Shown piece by piece: positions 26,259 to 34,263 of a stretch of DNA of 37,169 nt (positions within the stretch are counted from its first letter, which is position 1; every line of letters starts with the position of its first letter). The stretch covers positions 1 through 37,169 of the forward strand of contig AQYM01000032.1 in assembly GCA_000380705.1 (NCBI GenBank). Direction: 5' to 3'. Position numbers and translations under genes: made by a program. The notes beneath the pieces are model-generated. The model searched no databases and was not told the origin of the DNA. It was given only the letters and a program-made list of their open reading frames with translations. The DNA comes from Crenarchaeota archaeon SCGC AAA471-B05 (GTDB lineage Archaea > Thermoproteota > Thermoprotei > Gearchaeales > Gearchaeaceae).

Positions 26259-26779
26259 CGCCTTTTTGTTTCCAATATTCCTGCACCTATATGGACTCTG
26301 TCTATATGTTTTGATAAATCTATATCAGTTGGGAAAATCGATTCGCAATAGGGACAAATAAAGCCTTTAATTTCTTCCAATTTTTCTTCCTGTGCCAAAG
26401 GAATTATATCTCCTACTATACTTCTTAAGGTAATTATACCTATTATATTTCCATCATCCTTTACAGGAAGTCTCCTTATGTTATATTGTTTAAACTTTTC
26501 CAATGCTTCTTTAACTTTAGCATTTTTATTTATTGTTATTAACGGATAGGACATAACTTCAAATGCTTTAGTTTTATTAACATCCTTTCCTTCAGCTACA
26601 ACTTTATAAAGTATATCCCTTTCTGTTATTATTCCTATAATTTTATTTTCCTTCTCTATAAGAACGCTTCCTACTTGTTTCTGTTTCATAATTTCTGCAA
26701 CTTTCCTTATGTTTTCTTCAGCGTTAATAACAACTATATTTTTCCTTATATATTTTTCGATACTTTCGTTTAATTCCAT
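26255..26779 (-). CDS. CBS-pair protein with C-terminal C2H2 zinc finger
   Basis: The 174-aa protein begins at ATG 26779 (MELNESIEKY). A longer frame upstream is only translation through tRNA-Trp and should be dropped. Two CBS domains (about residues 15-65 and 74-128) form a Bateman module, with GIITERDIL and GIITLRSIV as the typical end strands. The tail carries a classical zinc finger, C142-x2-C145-x12-H158-x4-H163. The CBS pair likely senses an adenine nucleotide, and the finger could bind DNA, RNA or protein. A TATA-like TTTTTAAAT lies about 25-30 bases upstream of the start. Confidence 0.88.
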   Translation of the reverse strand: MELNESIEKYIRKNIVVINAEENIRKVAEIMKQKQVGSVLIEKENKIIGIITERDILYKVVAEGKDVNKTKAFEVMSYPLITINKNAKVKEALEKFKQYNIRRLPVKDDGNIIGIITLRSIVGDIIPLAQEEKLEEIKGFICPYCESIFPTDIDLSKHIDRVHIGAGILETKRR

Positions 26780-26812
26780 AAAATAAAATAATAATAAAAA
26801 TTTAAAAACCAA

Positions 26813-26941
26813 TGGGGCCGGAGGGACTCGAACCCCCGACCTTTGGGTATCTCCGCTCCAGAACTTCATCATCGCTTTTCGCTCAAAATTCTTATATTAT
26901 GTTCTGGAGCCCAACGCCCTACCTTGCTAGGCTACGGCCCC
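26813..26941 (-). tRNA. trnW: tRNA-Trp (CCA anticodon) with a 55-nt intron
   Basis: The acceptor stem is GGGGCCG/CGGCCCC with discriminator A. The D arm is GCCT...GGGC, the anticodon stem TTGGG/CCCAA, and the T arm GGGGG-TTCGAGT-CCCTC. The anticodon CCA (26905-26907) fits tRNA-Trp. The CCA tail is not encoded. The intron sits at the canonical position after base 37. Exon bases 32-35 (CUCC) pair with the intron's GGAG and leave 3-nt bulges on each side, a proper bulge-helix-bulge. A TATA-like TTTTATATG lies about 28 bases upstream. Confidence 0.95.
26849..26903 (-). ncRNA. tRNA-Trp intron, candidate box C/D guide RNA
   Basis: The 55-nt intron contains a perfect box C (ATGATGA, 26866-26872). 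Directly after it is GTTCTGGAGC (26855-26864), a 10-base complement of the anticodon-loop region of its own precursor (bases 31 to intron base 3). In archaea, introns of pre-tRNA-Trp are known to be box C/D guides for 2'-O-methylation of C34. The layout here fits that. The matching box D is not canonical (GAGA stands where CTGA is expected), so activity is inferred. Confidence 0.6.
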
Positions 26942-26979
26942 CTATAAAAAAAATTTTTTTCTACATATAAAATTTTTTT

Positions 26980-26993
26980 CTAACAATTGTTAG
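26980..26993. repeat. 14-bp perfect palindrome between tRNA-Trp and the DUF35 gene
   Basis: CTAACAATTGTTAG is a perfect palindrome 9 bases after the stop of the minus-strand DUF35 gene and about 40 bases upstream of tRNA-Trp. A/T runs follow on that strand. It may end the thiolase-DUF35 transcript or bind a regulator of the tRNA gene. Confidence 0.45.
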
Positions 26994-27002
26994 CAATTTT
27001 TT

Positions 27003-27401
27003 TTATGAAATCTTTTCAAAAATTAAAATTGGCCACAACGGCCAGCTAAGATTATATTTATTAGGTGCTACTTTAATTCGTACTTTATCTCCGATATTGA
27101 TTTTTTCATTTTCTGAATATTTTTTCTTTGCAAGAATGTTTAGTTTTCCATCCAATTTTATTAAGCATACATAATAGGGAGCTTCTTCCTCAAATAATTT
27201 AGGAGCAACATGAATTATAGTGTAACTTTCTACAGTACCTTCATTTTTAATCTTTTCCCACGAAGTATTTACTGAATTACAGTATGGGCAAATTTTTCTT
27301 GGAGGTAAAGATAACTTATCGCAGTCTTTACATTTAGATACCCATATTTCCTCATTATTTATTCTTTTATAGAATTCTTCAATTAACAAGTCCTCACTCA
27401 T
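27003..27401 (-). CDS. DUF35 zinc-ribbon/OB-fold protein, thiolase partner
   Basis: The 132-aa acyl-CoA-associated protein has a rubredoxin-like zinc ribbon (CKDCDKLSLPPRKICPYCNS, about 19-38, with four Cys) followed by an OB fold (about 48-125). DUF35 proteins sit beside archaeal thiolases and act as scaffolds that bind CoA substrates. In the mevalonate pathway such a protein joins thiolase and HMG-CoA synthase into a channelling complex. It overlaps the thiolase gene by four bases, so the two form a complex by all expectation. No HMG-CoA synthase gene is in this window. Confidence 0.9.
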   Translation of the reverse strand: MSEDLLIEEFYKRINNEEIWVSKCKDCDKLSLPPRKICPYCNSVNTSWEKIKNEGTVESYTIIHVAPKLFEEEAPYYVCLIKLDGKLNILAKKKYSENEKINIGDKVRIKVAPNKYNLSWPLWPILIFEKIS

Positions 27402-28573
27402 ATTGCTCTGCTTCTTAAAATATGAACGAAATGTGTTGAACCTGAGCCACCCATATTCTGGGTTAAACCTATTTTTGCTCCTTTAACTTGTCTAGCACCT
27501 GCTTCTTCTCTTAATTGTAAATATATTTCATATATTTGTGCAATCCCTGTAGCTCCCACAGGATGACCTTTGGCTTTAAGTCCTCCGCTTGTATTTACTG
27601 GTAACCAACCATCTAAGTTTGTAGCTCCTTCTTCTAATATTTTCCCTCCCTTTCCTTTTTCTGCAATTCCCAATTCTTCATATTCTATAATTTCTGCTAT
27701 TGTAAAACAATCATGTAATTCTGCAACATTAACATCTTTTATACTAATTTCTGCATAATTAAATGCTTCCTTAGCAGCGAGCCTTATACCTCTAATACTA
27801 GATATTTCTTCTCTTTCAATTATAGAAGAATGATCATTAGCATGACCGCTACCTATTATGTCGACTGGGTTATCATTAAACTTATGGGCTATTTCTGGAG
27901 AAGATAAAATCAAACATGCTGCTCCATCAGTAATTAAAGAACAATCGTATAATTTCAAAGGCCATGCTATAACTCTTGAATTTAGAACGTCCTCCAACGT
28001 TATAATTTTTTGCATATGAGCCTTTGGATTATAATATGCATTTCTATGATTTTTAACAGCAACCATTGCCATTTGTTCTTCAGTAGTACCATATTTATGC
28101 ATATGATGTGTGGCCATTAATGCAAATATTCCAGCGAAAGTTAAACCTGCCCACTGCTCAATAGCTATATCGCTGGCCATAGATAATGCTTCATTTGCTT
28201 CACTGGTCGTTCTGTTATTCATCTTTTCTACACCAGCAACCAAGACAACATCGTAAATTCCTGATTTTATAGCTAATATAGCTGTTCTTAAAGCAGTCGC
28301 TCCTGAAGCACAAGCGTTTTCAGTTCTAATTACCGGCAAATTATGGAAACCTAACCAATCTGCTAAGATAGGTGCTAAATGAGATTGATGTTCAAAATAT
28401 TCTGAAAAGCATCCAAATATTCCTAATTTTATTTTATCTCTAATATTAGGATCTTTACAATTTGATATCGCTTCTAAAAAAGCTTCCACTAAAAGCTCTC
28501 TTGCCATAACATTTTTCCTTTTGCCGAATTTACTACAGCCAGCTCCTATAATAGATGCTAAAGGTTTCTTCAC
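27398..28573 (-). CDS. Thiolase-family acetyl-CoA acetyltransferase (archaeal/SCP2-like)
   Basis: The 391-aa thiolase-fold enzyme condenses or cleaves acyl-CoA thioesters. The nucleophile C88 lies in TENACASGATAL and the active His in GGLKAKGHPVGATG (about residue 345). The C-terminal Cys of classical thiolases (C-x-GG) is absent: the region reads NMGGSGST, as in the SCPx-like branch found with DUF35 partners. It could serve acetoacetyl-CoA formation or fatty-acid oxidation. An acyl-CoA dehydrogenase lies about 4 kb away. It is translationally coupled to the DUF35 gene. Confidence 0.88.
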   Translation of the reverse strand: MKKPLASIIGAGCSKFGKRKNVMARELLVEAFLEAISNCKDPNIRDKIKLGIFGCFSEYFEHQSHLAPILADWLGFHNLPVIRTENACASGATALRTAILAIKSGIYDVVLVAGVEKMNNRTTSEANEALSMASDIAIEQWAGLTFAGIFALMATHHMHKYGTTEEQMAMVAVKNHRNAYYNPKAHMQKIITLEDVLNSRVIAWPLKLYDCSLITDGAACLILSSPEIAHKFNDNPVDIIGSGHANDHSSIIEREEISSIRGIRLAAKEAFNYAEISIKDVNVAELHDCFTIAEIIEYEELGIAEKGKGGKILEEGATNLDGWLPVNTSGGLKAKGHPVGATGIAQIYEIYLQLREEAGARQVKGAKIGLTQNMGGSGSTHFVHILRSRAI

Positions 28574-28604
28574 AATAAGAAAGTGTTTAAAAGTAATAAA
28601 AAAT

Positions 28605-29906
28605 TTAACTTATTTTTATCTTTGAAGCAATCCTTAAAGCTTGAATTGCTGGAAGCTCTTTTTCCATAAGCATTTCTATTAATGCCCCACCACCTGTACT
28701 TATATGACTTATATAATCTGTAAATCCAAACGTATTTATTGCAGCTACAGTATGACCACCTCCAGCTACACTAAATGCCTTTGAGTATGCAATAGCTTTT
28801 AGAATTCTTTTTGTTCCATACGAAAATTCCTTTTCCTCGTAAACTCCTGGAGGTCCACTTATAACTATGGTTCTTGCTTCTCTTATATAACTTTCTATTA
28901 ATTCACATGTTTTCTCTCCTATATCTTTAATGGGCATTTCCAAAGGTAATCCACTTAAAGGTATTTCAGCTCTTTCTCCCTTTGGAGTTTCAACAGCTAT
29001 ATCTATAGGCAATATTATTTTCTCTTTATATTTTTCATAAACTTTCTTTGCATTTTCGTATAAAAATATTCCTCCTTTTCTATCTAGGAATTTTTCGTTA
29101 ATTTCTCCTAATTTATATCCAGCAACCTTTAAATATAAATTTCCAATAAGACCTGTGGCTGCAATCCAATCTGCTTTATTAGTTTCTCCCAAATGTTCAC
29201 ATATAGCTACAGCGTCATCTAATTTTGCTCCACCTAAAATATATAATCTTGGTCTTTCACTATGTTGAAGTAACCATGTTAAGGCTCTTACTTCCCATTC
29301 CATAACCCTTCCAGCACATGAAGGCATTACTAAGGGATAACCTGTAAGTGATGCGTTGGCTCTATGAGCAGCAGCAAAGGCATCGTTAACATATATATCT
29401 GTTAAAGTGGATAATACTTGAATTTGTTTACTTTTAGCATGTTCGTCAGGAGATTTTTTTAGCATTTCTTCTGGGTCCGTCCTTACATTTTCAAGCATTA
29501 TTATCCTATAAACTCCTTCCCTCAATTTCTTTAAAGCTTCTACAGCTTTCGGGCCATAAACATCAGGAATGTGAATTACTTTTGTTCTTAGCATTTTTGA
29601 TAAAATTTTTGCATGAAGATCTGTAGTAGTAAAATCTGCGTCACCTGGTCTTCCTTGATGTGTTAATATTGCAACTCTTGCACCTCTTACTAAAAGCTCA
29701 GTTAAAGTTGTTTGAGCTAAAACTTTCATTCTTGTTAAATCAGAAGGTAAATTTGTTTTTGGATCTAAAGGTAAATTCATATCGGTTCTGAGCAAAACTA
29801 CTTTTCCTTCGAAATCAAAGTCGTCCATTGTTTTAAATCCTAAATCAATTTTTAGCATTTGCTCTAGTATCTCAGGATTTACTTTACCGCCTAAAGCTCC
29901 TACCAT
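28605..29906 (-). CDS. pgk: Phosphoglycerate kinase
   Basis: The 433-aa protein matches PGK, which transfers phosphate between 1,3-bisphosphoglycerate and ADP/ATP. The motifs are LLRTDMNLPLDP (substrate Arg-Asp-Asn), LTHQGRPGD, ILGGAKLDDAV, SGPPGVYEE and the late GGGHTVAAIN and STGGGALIEML. The N-terminus extends about 25 residues beyond the usual core start. It begins one base after the GAPDH gene's end, so both are made from one message, as in related archaea, and serve gluconeogenesis or glycolysis. Confidence 0.96.
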   Translation of the reverse strand: MVGALGGKVNPEILEQMLKIDLGFKTMDDFDFEGKVVLLRTDMNLPLDPKTNLPSDLTRMKVLAQTTLTELLVRGARVAILTHQGRPGDADFTTTDLHAKILSKMLRTKVIHIPDVYGPKAVEALKKLREGVYRIIMLENVRTDPEEMLKKSPDEHAKSKQIQVLSTLTDIYVNDAFAAAHRANASLTGYPLVMPSCAGRVMEWEVRALTWLLQHSERPRLYILGGAKLDDAVAICEHLGETNKADWIAATGLIGNLYLKVAGYKLGEINEKFLDRKGGIFLYENAKKVYEKYKEKIILPIDIAVETPKGERAEIPLSGLPLEMPIKDIGEKTCELIESYIREARTIVISGPPGVYEEKEFSYGTKRILKAIAYSKAFSVAGGGHTVAAINTFGFTDYISHISTGGGALIEMLMEKELPAIQALRIASKIKIS

Positions 29907-29907
29907 G

Positions 29908-30942
29908 TTAATAAAATCTCTTTACAACTCCCAAACTTCTATCTGTTTTTTCTATAGAGTTTCTTGGATTTTTCTCAACACCGGTCAAAGCTCTAATAGC
30001 ATCTATATTCTCTGGTATAACGTTACTTTCTTCAGGTGTAGCCCAAATTAAAGTTAAATCATTATGGATGATAGAAATGCTTTCCAACCAAACAGGTATT
30101 TCATATATATCTCCTCTAGGTCTTCCTAATTCTCTTCCTATTTCAAATATTATATTCAATGCTTCCACCTTATCCTTTCCGCTAACTAAAACTACTCGAG
30201 GTTCTTCTTCCAAAGCATTAATTACTGCTTCTCTTGAAACCTTTTCGTTTAATTCAAGAAATCCCATATGTAAATGATATAAATTATGACTCCCCTTAGC
30301 TGCTAATGTTATAATGTCCAAATTTTTAATGACGGTTTGTGCATCAGGTCCATGATGGGAAGGAATTTCCAATTCAGGAACAACAGTATTAATTATTCCT
30401 TTTTTATGACTTTCCCAAGGATCTGCTGCTCTTCTAAATATAGTAATACGAGCTTTTTTAACTCCAATTCTTTCATGTATTGCTCCAACAACTCTACAAA
30501 TAGCTGTAGTATTGCAACTTACAACCCTTGTAAATTGTTTATTTAAATTTTCTAAATAATTTCTAGCTGCTACAAAACTTGAGTTAGTTAATGAGTGCTT
30601 TTCACCCCCTTCAAATACAGCTTTTACGCCAAATTTTTCATAAAGAGGTTTATTTTTTGCTCCTGTTCCTTCAGGAGTAGCATCAACAACTACATCGACT
30701 TTACTTAATAAATCTTCTATAGTTCCTGCAGCTTCATAATTATGTTTTTTAAATTCTTCAATTCTTGCATTTGTAGATAAATATATTGGAATATTTTTTT
30801 TAGCCATAAGAGCCGCTCTCCAATCAAAACCTGGACCAGCTATACCAACTAATTCCATATCATCTTGTAACATTATAGCTGTAGCAACTCTTTTACCAAT
30901 AGTACCATATCCTCCAACAACTCCTACTTTTATTTTACTCAT
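29908..30942 (-). CDS. gap: Archaeal glyceraldehyde-3-phosphate dehydrogenase (phosphorylating)
   Basis: This 344-aa archaeal-type GAPDH shows the Rossmann motif GGYGTIGKRVA (10-20), catalytic C143 (VSCNTTAICR), and the His-Gly-Pro-Asp region SHHGPDAQTV with H196/H197. This class uses NAD(P) and works mainly towards sugar synthesis in archaea that also have GAPN or GAPOR. ATG 30942 has an A/T promoter within about 30 bases upstream. It is directly followed by pgk, forming a two-gene unit. Confidence 0.96.
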   Translation of the reverse strand: MSKIKVGVVGGYGTIGKRVATAIMLQDDMELVGIAGPGFDWRAALMAKKNIPIYLSTNARIEEFKKHNYEAAGTIEDLLSKVDVVVDATPEGTGAKNKPLYEKFGVKAVFEGGEKHSLTNSSFVAARNYLENLNKQFTRVVSCNTTAICRVVGAIHERIGVKKARITIFRRAADPWESHKKGIINTVVPELEIPSHHGPDAQTVIKNLDIITLAAKGSHNLYHLHMGFLELNEKVSREAVINALEEEPRVVLVSGKDKVEALNIIFEIGRELGRPRGDIYEIPVWLESISIIHNDLTLIWATPEESNVIPENIDAIRALTGVEKNPRNSIEKTDRSLGVVKRFY

Positions 30943-30992
30943 ACTTAATTAACGTTTTAAATAATTATATTTTTTGTTGAAGAAAACTCATT

Positions 30993-31640
30993 CTATTTAG
31001 AACTTGCTAATTCTTTTTGTTTTAGAAACAACTCGATTATCTTTTTAGCCGCTATTTCAGCATGCTCGAAATCCTTTGATTGCTTAAATCTTAAATTTAT
31101 TATTACCAATAAACATTGAACAGAAAAAGCAGCTGCGGCTGCAAATTCTCTGTTTATTTCTTGATGAAGTTCTATTTCTTCAGGACTTTCTATATCTCTA
31201 CCTGCTCTAGGTACGCTTACAATTCCTTCTTTATGTTCTATTTTTTCCTTTAACATAATATCCTTTTTTCTCCTTTCTATTACATCCTCTGGGTTATATT
31301 CTGCTAAGACTATTGCATCGGGCTTAATTTTTTTAATAGCTTCTTCAGGTAATCCAGGATAATATCCTCCTTGCATTTTAATGCTTACGTGTGTATCTAT
31401 TATTACGTCACCTTCAATTCTTGCAATATTTTCTGCAGCTTCAATTTGTAATTTCCTATATTCATTTAAAGGTATTTTTTTCCTCATCTCATCTCTATTA
31501 TTTATTCCGTATTTTTGTGAAGCGATTTTTAACATCTCATCTCCATAGTTAACAATTTTTATATCTGGTGCTTGTTTTTTTATAAGTTGCATTATTGTAG
31601 TTTTACCGCTTCCAGGAACTGCTACAAAAATAATTTTCAT
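30993..31640 (-). CDS. adkA: Archaeal adenylate kinase
   Basis: The 215-aa kinase of the archaeal AdkA family interconverts AMP, ADP and ATP. The P-loop is VAVPGSGKTT (about 6-15). VIIDTHVSIKMQGGYYPGLP (about 80-99) is the family's nucleotide-binding loop, and the RRKKDIMLKE basic lid segment follows. It is about 20 residues longer than typical AdkA (190-195 aa), with a Lys-rich C-terminal extension. A TATA-like TTAAAAAATAAAT precedes ATG 31640. It sits 50 bases upstream of the gap-pgk unit on the same strand. Confidence 0.93.
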   Translation of the reverse strand: MKIIFVAVPGSGKTTIMQLIKKQAPDIKIVNYGDEMLKIASQKYGINNRDEMRKKIPLNEYRKLQIEAAENIARIEGDVIIDTHVSIKMQGGYYPGLPEEAIKKIKPDAIVLAEYNPEDVIERRKKDIMLKEKIEHKEGIVSVPRAGRDIESPEEIELHQEINREFAAAAAFSVQCLLVIINLRFKQSKDFEHAEIAAKKIIELFLKQKELASSK

Positions 31641-31900
31641 AATTAGCTTTCTTTACTTTCTTATTTATTTTTTAATAACGCCGGTAAGAATAGGGCTAAA
31701 AGAGTAATTCTTTTTATAATAAAAATAAAAGAAAGTTTAAAAAAATTTTAATTTAATATGGATATTATCTAAAAAAGTAATTCTGGATAAAAATACTTCT
31801 TGTTACTCATCTTTATCTTAATATTATTTAACGTATGTACAAACGTTTAACTAATTAAAGAAAATTTTTATACTTAAACTTCGAAAACGATAAATTGGTA

Positions 31901-32230
31901 TCATGATATATACGTATACATTGCAGAATGAGAAACAACGTTAATAATAGAACAATAAAGTATTATGTTTTTCTTACTTGCTTCTTCTGTGGCTTCTGGA
32001 TAAAATAAGGTTTCATCATAAAGATCAATCTCAATAATTCTCGATTGACTTTGAAGAATCTTCTTTACATTTCAAGTACCTTGATTCTCAAATGTCTTTC
32101 TATCCAGCCACATAAAAACCACTCTGGCCATATCTTCAAGACTAAAGCTTACTGTTTCTTCGAGACCTCAAATTCTTAGCTCAATCGCTTTATATTCAAA
32201 TTTTTAGCTAGTTATACGAATCAAACTAGT
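31901..32230 (-). pseudogene. Decayed minus-strand gene, possibly transposase-like
   Basis: One minus-strand frame reads as protein across several in-frame stops: KFEYKAIELRI-stop-GLEETVSFSLEDMARVVF...RKTFENQGT-stop-NVKKILQSQSR then IIEIDLYDETLFYPEATEEA, ending at 31901-31903. The residue pattern (a helical part, then an acidic strand IEIDLYDET) is compatible with the head of a DDE transposase, but I cannot assign a family. It lies in the 1,058-bp gap between adkA and the acyl-CoA dehydrogenase gene. Confidence 0.4.
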
Positions 32231-32252
32231 AGGAGGCACCCCTTATTAACTA

Positions 32253-32283
32253 AATTTGTTAAATATGTTAGTTTTAACAAATT
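32253..32283. repeat. Hairpin with 10-bp arms
   Basis: AATTTGTTAA (32253-32262) and TTAACAAATT (32274-32283) are perfect inverted arms around an 11-base loop. Just after it TTGGCAA occurs twice. This may be an element end or a transcript end in a decayed region. Confidence 0.5.
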
Positions 32284-32698
32284 ATTGGCAAGTTTTGGCA
32301 AATAATGGCTAAAATTTACTCGGAATAGCTAGGTAAAATATAACAGAATCAATTAAACAACAAATAAAATAATTTAATAACTAAATAACTATTAAACTAT
32401 ATCTAAAATTTAATTTAAAATATTTTTATAAAATGATATTTTTTATCCTAATTATCCCATAGATTTCTTTCTTCCTACCATTGACTTTCGCACTACTAAG
32501 GGCTAAGTTTGTAGTTCTTTTTTGTCATAATGGCAAGATTTTTAACATTTCTGACCTCTTCCCAGATCTAAATAGTGAGACTTAAATTTCGTTTTATTAT
32601 GCATCCTTTATAACAAGTTAAATCCTCTTCGTAGTCTAGGTTGCTTTTAATACGAGTAATCCCATAATATTCATTTATATTTTCTTTTATTATAATAT
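32284..32698. other. Gene-free AT-rich stretch before the acyl-CoA dehydrogenase
   Basis: No reading frame is convincing. The stretch holds the second copy of the 16/17-nt motif (32549-32564) and, just before 32699, an A/T-rich promoter-like run. Confidence 0.5.
32549..32564 (-). repeat. Dispersed 16-nt motif, copy 2
   Basis: On the minus strand this reads TGGGAAGAGGTCAGAA, one base shorter than the plus-strand copy at 8682-8698. The flank upstream on that strand (TATTTAGATC) also resembles that of copy 1 (TACTTTAGAG). Confidence 0.5.
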
Positions 32699-33856
32699 AT
32701 GGACTTTGAATTTACTCTGGAGCAAAACTTGTTTAGAGAAACAATAAGGAATTTTGCTCAAAAAGAAATAGCTCCCTATGAAGCTTTATGGGATAGAACT
32801 GGAGAATTTCCTAAGGAATTGTTTAAAAAACTTGCAGATATAGGATTAATGGGAATAAGAATACCTGAAAAATATGGTGGGCAAGGAGCGGATGCTGTTA
32901 CTACGGGAATAGCTATAGAGGAATTATCAAGATACGATTTCAACGTTGCTAATTTTATAATAATTAATAATGCCTTAACAGCTGAGGTTATCACAAACTA
33001 TGGGAGGGAAGAAATTAAAGAAGAAATTTTACCTAAGGTAGCAAGTGGTGAAATAATTTTAGGTATAGCTTTAACAGAACCTCATTGTGGTACAGATGCT
33101 TCTGCAATAAAAACAACAGCTTATTTGGATGGAGATGAATGGGTAATAAATGGAGAAAAATCTTCAATAAGTATGGTAAAATATGCTTCATATTACGTTT
33201 TATTCGCCAAAACAAATTCTGAAGCTGGTCATAAAGGAATAAGTGCTTTTCTTGTTCCTGCAAGGGATAAAAATATAACTTATTCTTATTTTGACGATGT
33301 CGGCTATAGACCAATTTCAAGGGGTGCTTTTAAGCTTGAAAATGTAAGGATTCCAAAATATTATCTTTTAGGAAATTTAGGCGAAGGGTTTTATATAGTC
33401 ATGAAAACCTTTGACTTTAGTAAAACTTTATTAGCTTTATCATGTTTAGGAGCCGCTGAGCAATCTTTAGAAGAAACTATAGAGTATGCAAAGAAAAGAT
33501 ATGCCTTTGGAAAACCGATAATAAAATTTGAAGCAATACAATTTAAAATAGTTGAGTATTATACTTATCTTGAAGCCTGCAAGCTTTTATGTTACAGAAC
33601 ACTTTGGATGAAGGATAAAGGTTTGCCTATAGCTAAATATGCTGCTATGTGTAAAATGTGGGCGCCTAAGTTAGCTTATGAAATAATTCATCAATGTATA
33701 TTAATTCATGGAAATATAGCTTATACCAAAGATTTACCCTTTGAAAGAAGATTAAGAAATGTGATGGGAATTGAAATTGGTGATGGGACAGAAGAAGCTC
33801 AAAAAATAGCTATAGGAAGGGAATTGATAGGTAAGGAATATGCTCCTCATAAATAA
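32699..33856 (+). CDS. Acyl-CoA dehydrogenase
   Basis: The 385-aa FAD enzyme of the acyl-CoA dehydrogenase family oxidises acyl-CoA at C2-C3. It has the N-terminal helical domain, the FAD/substrate block LTEPHCGTDASAIKT (126-140), WVINGEKSSIS, and the C-terminal RYAFGKPIIKFEAIQ and LIHGNIAYTKDLPFERRLR. The position of the usual catalytic Glu (Y-E-G-T) reads G-D362-G-T, so the base would be Asp, or lie elsewhere as in isovaleryl-type enzymes. It stands alone with a promoter at the edge of a decayed region, about 4 kb from the thiolase gene. Confidence 0.93.
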   Translation: MDFEFTLEQNLFRETIRNFAQKEIAPYEALWDRTGEFPKELFKKLADIGLMGIRIPEKYGGQGADAVTTGIAIEELSRYDFNVANFIIINNALTAEVITNYGREEIKEEILPKVASGEIILGIALTEPHCGTDASAIKTTAYLDGDEWVINGEKSSISMVKYASYYVLFAKTNSEAGHKGISAFLVPARDKNITYSYFDDVGYRPISRGAFKLENVRIPKYYLLGNLGEGFYIVMKTFDFSKTLLALSCLGAAEQSLEETIEYAKKRYAFGKPIIKFEAIQFKIVEYYTYLEACKLLCYRTLWMKDKGLPIAKYAAMCKMWAPKLAYEIIHQCILIHGNIAYTKDLPFERRLRNVMGIEIGDGTEEAQKIAIGRELIGKEYAPHK

Positions 33857-33955
33857 TATTATATAAAAATGACAGTTGTTTGATATTATTTAATTAGAGG
33901 ATTTTTTTCTGAGAAAAAACATAAAATAAGAGTACCTATATTATTAATTTAATTT

Positions 33956-34067
33956 ATTTTAATTTTAAAATAAGAGATCAAGCAAAAACTTCGCTTTTGC
34001 TAAAGTTTTTCTGGATAATAATCGTTGCTACTTCAGTATTAATTAGTACTCCTATAGTATTTTATTT
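33956..34067 (+). repeat. 112-bp perfect direct repeat, copy 1
   Basis: Bases 33956-34067 are identical to 35880-35991 and encode the same trans-membrane anchor in the same frame. The two copies flank the aldehyde dehydrogenase gene. Confidence 0.95.
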
Positions 34068-34197
34068 AAATTATGGTGACTTAATCAATATTCGTTCGGA
34101 AGTTATTAGTTATGAAAAAATATATGAAGTTACATACGTAGCATCTCCAGATTCTTATGTATTCCCAATGTATAATTTAGAAGACTGGATTAAATAG
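33997..34197 (+). pseudogene. Fragment of a membrane-anchored protein gene (copy 1)
   Basis: A 66-aa frame could start at TTG 33997, but the frame is open further upstream without any good start codon. It encodes one trans-membrane anchor (LKFFWIIIVATSVLISTPIV) and a short outer part ending after NLEDWIK. The anchor is identical in DNA to the copy at 35880, but the part outside is different. It looks like a head exchanged or copied between paralogues, with the body truncated. No family is recognised. Confidence 0.5.
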
Positions 34198-34263
34198 AAA
34201 AGAATCCAAAACCAGGAAGGTGGTGGATAACCTTTTTTTAATGTTGTTAAAAAAATTAATTTT

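Noticed and set aside
26780..26872. A longer start for the CBS/zinc-finger protein, adding 31 residues
   Set aside because: The extra codons are translation through tRNA-Trp and its intron. The internal ATG 26779 gives the normal CBS start and has its own promoter.
27398..33856. A dedicated fatty-acid oxidation cluster of thiolase and acyl-CoA dehydrogenase
   Set aside because: They lie on opposite strands about 4 kb apart, with glycolytic genes and decayed sequence between, and no hydratase, ligase or hydroxyacyl dehydrogenase is nearby.
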